The translations under genes were made by a program, and so were the position numbers. The notes under the pieces were generated by a model. That model saw only the letters and a program-made list of their open reading frames with translations, ran no database searches and was not told where the DNA came from. A stretch of 6,902 nt of DNA from an uncultured Erysipelotrichaceae bacterium (GTDB lineage: Bacteria > Bacillota_I > Bacilli_A > Erysipelotrichales > Erysipelotrichaceae). Positions 5,391-6,902 of this stretch are shown here, piece after piece. Position 1 is the stretch's first letter. Each line of letters starts with the position of its first letter. The stretch is taken from contig CAJKOS010000100.1 of NCBI GenBank assembly GCA_905201565.1, positions 1-6,902 of the forward strand, read 5' to 3'.

Positions 5391-6201
5391 TAACATATCC
5401 TAGAGGAAGTGTAGACCTCTGTTTGAAAAAGGCTGCTGGTGTAAGGATATCATTACGCCTTCCATAGCGGCTATTATAGAAGTGCACTAATCCATTCTCT
5501 TCTTTCTGATATGCTGCATAGTGGGCGCCAGACGCATGAAAGTAGAGCACAATGCCAAAGGAAGATTGTTCCATGATGTGAGCCAGTTCATCAACCGTTC
5601 CAGCATGTAATTTCAAAGGCACCCCCTTCTTTTTGAGATAACGGTAAAGATGAATTACATTGACACCAAATGTTCCCTGTAACCATGTGCCTTTGTTTAT
5701 GTCCTCAGCAGTTTCCTGCATAAAGCATTCATAGCCATACATCTTCAAGAGATTATATGCCGCTATCCATCCACATCCCTTCCGCTTTGTATCAAAGTAA
5801 CCAAAGGGAACAGACGCAAACAATGACTGATTGATGATATAACCCGCTTCATCAAAAGCAGTATCTTTGACAACTCTTCGACATGGTTCAGTGATGCGCA
5901 CCATCGCTTTTCCCTTGGGAAAATAGAGATTGGTTTCCAGAACCTTGCGCAGCTCTTCATCTACTCGTGAAAAGACAATACGATCCGGGTGATAGCGGGC
6001 AGTGAGCAGTGCCGTCAGGCGCATGATGACATCACGCAGTTCTTCCCCTGTCTCTCTTGTATCAAAGGATACATGAATATCATTGCGTTCATGTTCAATA
6101 TGTACAAAGCCTGCAGGATGATGATCCACCTGCACTTCGAGCATATCCATAAAATGCGGCAGATCTGCCGCATGTATGTTACGAAACCGTATGTTCATCA
6201 T
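5377..6201 (-). CDS. Putative fusion of a degenerate GNAT-like domain and a C39-like cysteine peptidase domain
   Basis: I do not recognise this 274-residue protein as a named family. The C-terminal half (about 135-274) looks like a papain-fold C39-like peptidase. KGCGWIAAYNLL at 141-152 resembles the active-site Cys motif (C143), GAHYAAYQ at 226-232 would carry the His (H227), and FYNSRYG at 241-247 the Asn/Asp (N243). The N-terminal half (about 1-105) has the spacing of a short GNAT acetyltransferase. A strand IHVSFDT at 42-48 leads into a helix with RETGEELRDVIMRL. Then comes the strand DRIVFSRV, then DEELRKVLETNLYF with the GNAT-like N-x-x-F ending, but no clear acetyl-CoA loop. No signal peptide or membrane segment is seen, so the protein is probably cytoplasmic. 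ATG at 6201 overlaps the Nudix stop as ATGA. ATG at 6198 has better spacing from the GAGG site. The two genes form an operon. Confidence 0.72.
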   Translation of the reverse strand: MMNIRFRNIHAADLPHFMDMLEVQVDHHPAGFVHIEHERNDIHVSFDTRETGEELRDVIMRLTALLTARYHPDRIVFSRVDEELRKVLETNLYFPKGKAMVRITEPCRRVVKDTAFDEAGYIINQSLFASVPFGYFDTKRKGCGWIAAYNLLKMYGYECFMQETAEDINKGTWLQGTFGVNVIHLYRYLKKKGVPLKLHAGTVDELAHIMEQSSFGIVLYFHASGAHYAAYQKEENGLVHFYNSRYGRRNDILTPAAFFKQRSTLPLGYVIVID

Positions 6202-6626
6202 TCCTCATTGCCAAGATGTCTGATTGTATAGATTGCCCTGCGCAATATATCCGCATCATTATCATAGGTCATCAAAGCCGAAGCATCGATCAAGGATACC
6301 CACCGCATCTCACTGACTTCTTCTTCCTGCACCTTCGCTTCTCCACCTGTCTTACAGGCAAGGAAATAGACAACTTCCTTTTCTACATCTTCTTTTGGCG
6401 AATACATTGTCTTTTCGCGGAAGCCATCAATAAACGAAATGTCATAACCGGTTTCTTCCTTGACTTCCCGCATAGCTGTTTCATGTTCTGATTCCCCATC
6501 TTCGACATGACCTTTTGGGAAACACCAGTGTCCCTGCTTCTGACGGATCAGAAGAACTTCCGGTTTATCTGTAATTTGATTGAGAATGACTGCTCCACAA
6601 GATTTTTCATGTTTCATCAGTGTCAT
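6198..6626 (-). CDS. Nudix hydrolase, diadenosine-tetraphosphatase-like
   Basis: Nudix enzymes hydrolyse nucleoside diphosphates linked to another group. The canonical box G-x5-E-x7-REUxEExGU is complete at residues 39-61 (G39, E45, R53-E54, E57-E58, G60). The flanking pattern KSCGAVIL at 8-15, EVLLIRQKQGHWCFPKGH at 23-40 and EMRWVS at 106-111 resembles the asymmetrical bis(5'-nucleosyl)-tetraphosphatase branch. An Ap4A or NTP/dinucleotide clean-up role is therefore likely but unproven. The frame extends to an ATG at 6665, but that codon is upstream of the -10 box. The ATG at 6626 has a GAGGT ribosome binding site four bases away and gives a normal 142-residue protein. Another ATG at 6617 is possible. 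The stop overlaps the next gene's start as ATGA. Confidence 0.92.
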   Translation of the reverse strand: MTLMKHEKSCGAVILNQITDKPEVLLIRQKQGHWCFPKGHVEDGESEHETAMREVKEETGYDISFIDGFREKTMYSPKEDVEKEVVYFLACKTGGEAKVQEEEVSEMRWVSLIDASALMTYDNDADILRRAIYTIRHLGNEE

Positions 6627-6630
6627 AATT

Positions 6631-6635
6631 ACCTC
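6631..6635 (-). promoter_or_regulatory. Ribosome binding site deciding the Nudix start
   Basis: GAGGT is four bases upstream of the ATG at 6626 and inside the roughly 16-nt leader predicted from the TGGTATAAT promoter. It supports this start over the in-frame ATG at 6665. Confidence 0.75.
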
Positions 6636-6648
6636 GATTCCGTTTCTT

Positions 6649-6657
6649 ATTATACCA
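6649..6657 (-). promoter_or_regulatory. Extended -10 promoter of the Nudix operon
   Basis: On the minus strand TGGTATAAT is a TGn-extended perfect -10, identical to the one before rqcH. No -35 is recognisable at 17 bp. The predicted start near 6642 leaves a 16-nt leader carrying the GAGGT site. The element lies 11 bases downstream of the T-run of the preceding terminator. Confidence 0.75.
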
Positions 6658-6667
6658 TTTTGCATAT

Positions 6668-6701
6668 AAAAAGAGAGTTCTCATTGTACAAGAACCCTCT
6701 C
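6668..6701 (-). terminator. Rho-independent terminator of the right-edge PD-(D/E)XK gene
   Basis: On the minus strand GAGAGGGTTCT (6701-6691) pairs with AGAACTCTC (6681-6673). The stem has 5 pairs, a two-base bulge and 4 more pairs around a 9-base loop, and runs directly into five Ts (6672-6668) and TATAT. The hairpin starts one base after the stop codon of the preceding gene. Confidence 0.8.
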
Positions 6702-6702
6702 C

Positions 6703-6902
6703 TTATCCCTTCACTACCATACAGCCCTTTCTATAGAAAGAAATGCCATAGCTTAATACAGTATGCATACCACCATGTTTCAAACCTTCCCCATATTTCT
6801 TCTCTTCAATCTGGAGTAAAGCTTCTCTGCATGCTTTTTCAAGATTGCCATCTTCCGCATACTTCACTTCGATGACAATACCGTTTCTTTCAGGTGTCTC
6901 TA
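6703..6902 (-). CDS. C-terminal end of a PD-(D/E)XK nuclease-superfamily protein (partial)
   Basis: The last 65 codons of a minus-strand gene enter from the right edge (first whole codon at 6900). The fragment contains GIVIEVKYAED, in which the E-x-K of IEVK is the conserved PD-(D/E)XK core. It continues with LEKACREALLQIEEKKYG, whose A-x-x-QI-x-x-x-x-Y pattern follows the core in the same family, and GISFYRKGCMVV near the end. This matches the C-terminal nuclease-like domain (DUF1703 type) usually attached to an AAA-ATPase-like N-terminus in many gut anaerobes. Such proteins are abundant, poorly characterised and often multi-copy. The N-terminal domain lies outside the window, so the fusion is inferred. 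Its terminator follows immediately. Confidence 0.8.
   Translation of the reverse strand, partial: ETPERNGIVIEVKYAEDGNLEKACREALLQIEEKKYGEGLKHGGMHTVLSYGISFYRKGCMVVKG

Noticed and set aside
6627..6665. An upstream ATG extending the Nudix protein by 13 residues
   Set aside because: The codon lies upstream of the TGGTATAAT -10 element and so would not be in the transcript. The ATG at 6626 has a well-placed GAGGT.
1..6902. Search for CRISPR arrays, tRNA/rRNA genes, insertion sequences, toxin-antitoxin or phage-defence modules
   Set aside because: No regularly spaced repeats, RNA gene folds, transposases or terminal inverted repeats were seen. The single ParB-like protein and the PD-(D/E)XK fragment are not enough to call a defence system.

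Overview
The window looks like ordinary chromosomal DNA from a low-to-moderate-GC Bacillota (Firmicutes) bacterium. The bacterial gene families, Shine-Dalgarno-led starts, TATAAT-type promoters and hairpin/T-run terminators all fit. An Erysipelotrichia-like gut commensal is my guess from overall flavour and is not proven. No rRNA, tRNA, CRISPR array, insertion sequence or phage gene is visible. The DNA is very gene-dense, with no gene-free stretch over about 110 bases.

Left block, minus strand (1-2595): gmk (guanylate kinase) reads into an overlapping cyclase/arylformamidase-like metal hydrolase gene. A terminator follows, and then recG, whose 3' part runs off the left edge. The promoter of recG sits so close to its ATG that the message may be leaderless. 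Centre, plus strand (2699-4345): rqcH, the NFACT ribosome-quality-control factor, is transcribed divergently from gmk out of a 103-bp intergenic region.

Right block, minus strand (4315-6626): a Nudix hydrolase gene overlaps by 4 bases a gene for an unusual two-part protein, with a GNAT-like N-terminus and a C39-like cysteine-peptidase C-terminus. Next come a small free-standing ParB/Srx-fold protein, with its own promoter inside the end of the preceding gene, and rluB (23S rRNA pseudouridine synthase), translationally coupled to it. At the right edge is the last 65 codons of a PD-(D/E)XK nuclease-like protein, followed by its terminator.

Functionally this is mainly housekeeping: nucleotide metabolism (gmk, Nudix), DNA repair (recG), ribosome modification and rescue (rluB, rqcH). 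Two proteins are poorly characterised (the GNAT/C39 fusion and the mini-ParB). I do not see a convincing new multi-gene system. The most notable signals are architectural. rqcH and rluB converge with a 31-bp coding overlap, and each appears to carry the other's transcription terminator inside its coding sequence. Terminators abut or overlap the next promoter at two places. Predicted 5' leaders are uniformly very short (about 0-16 nt).
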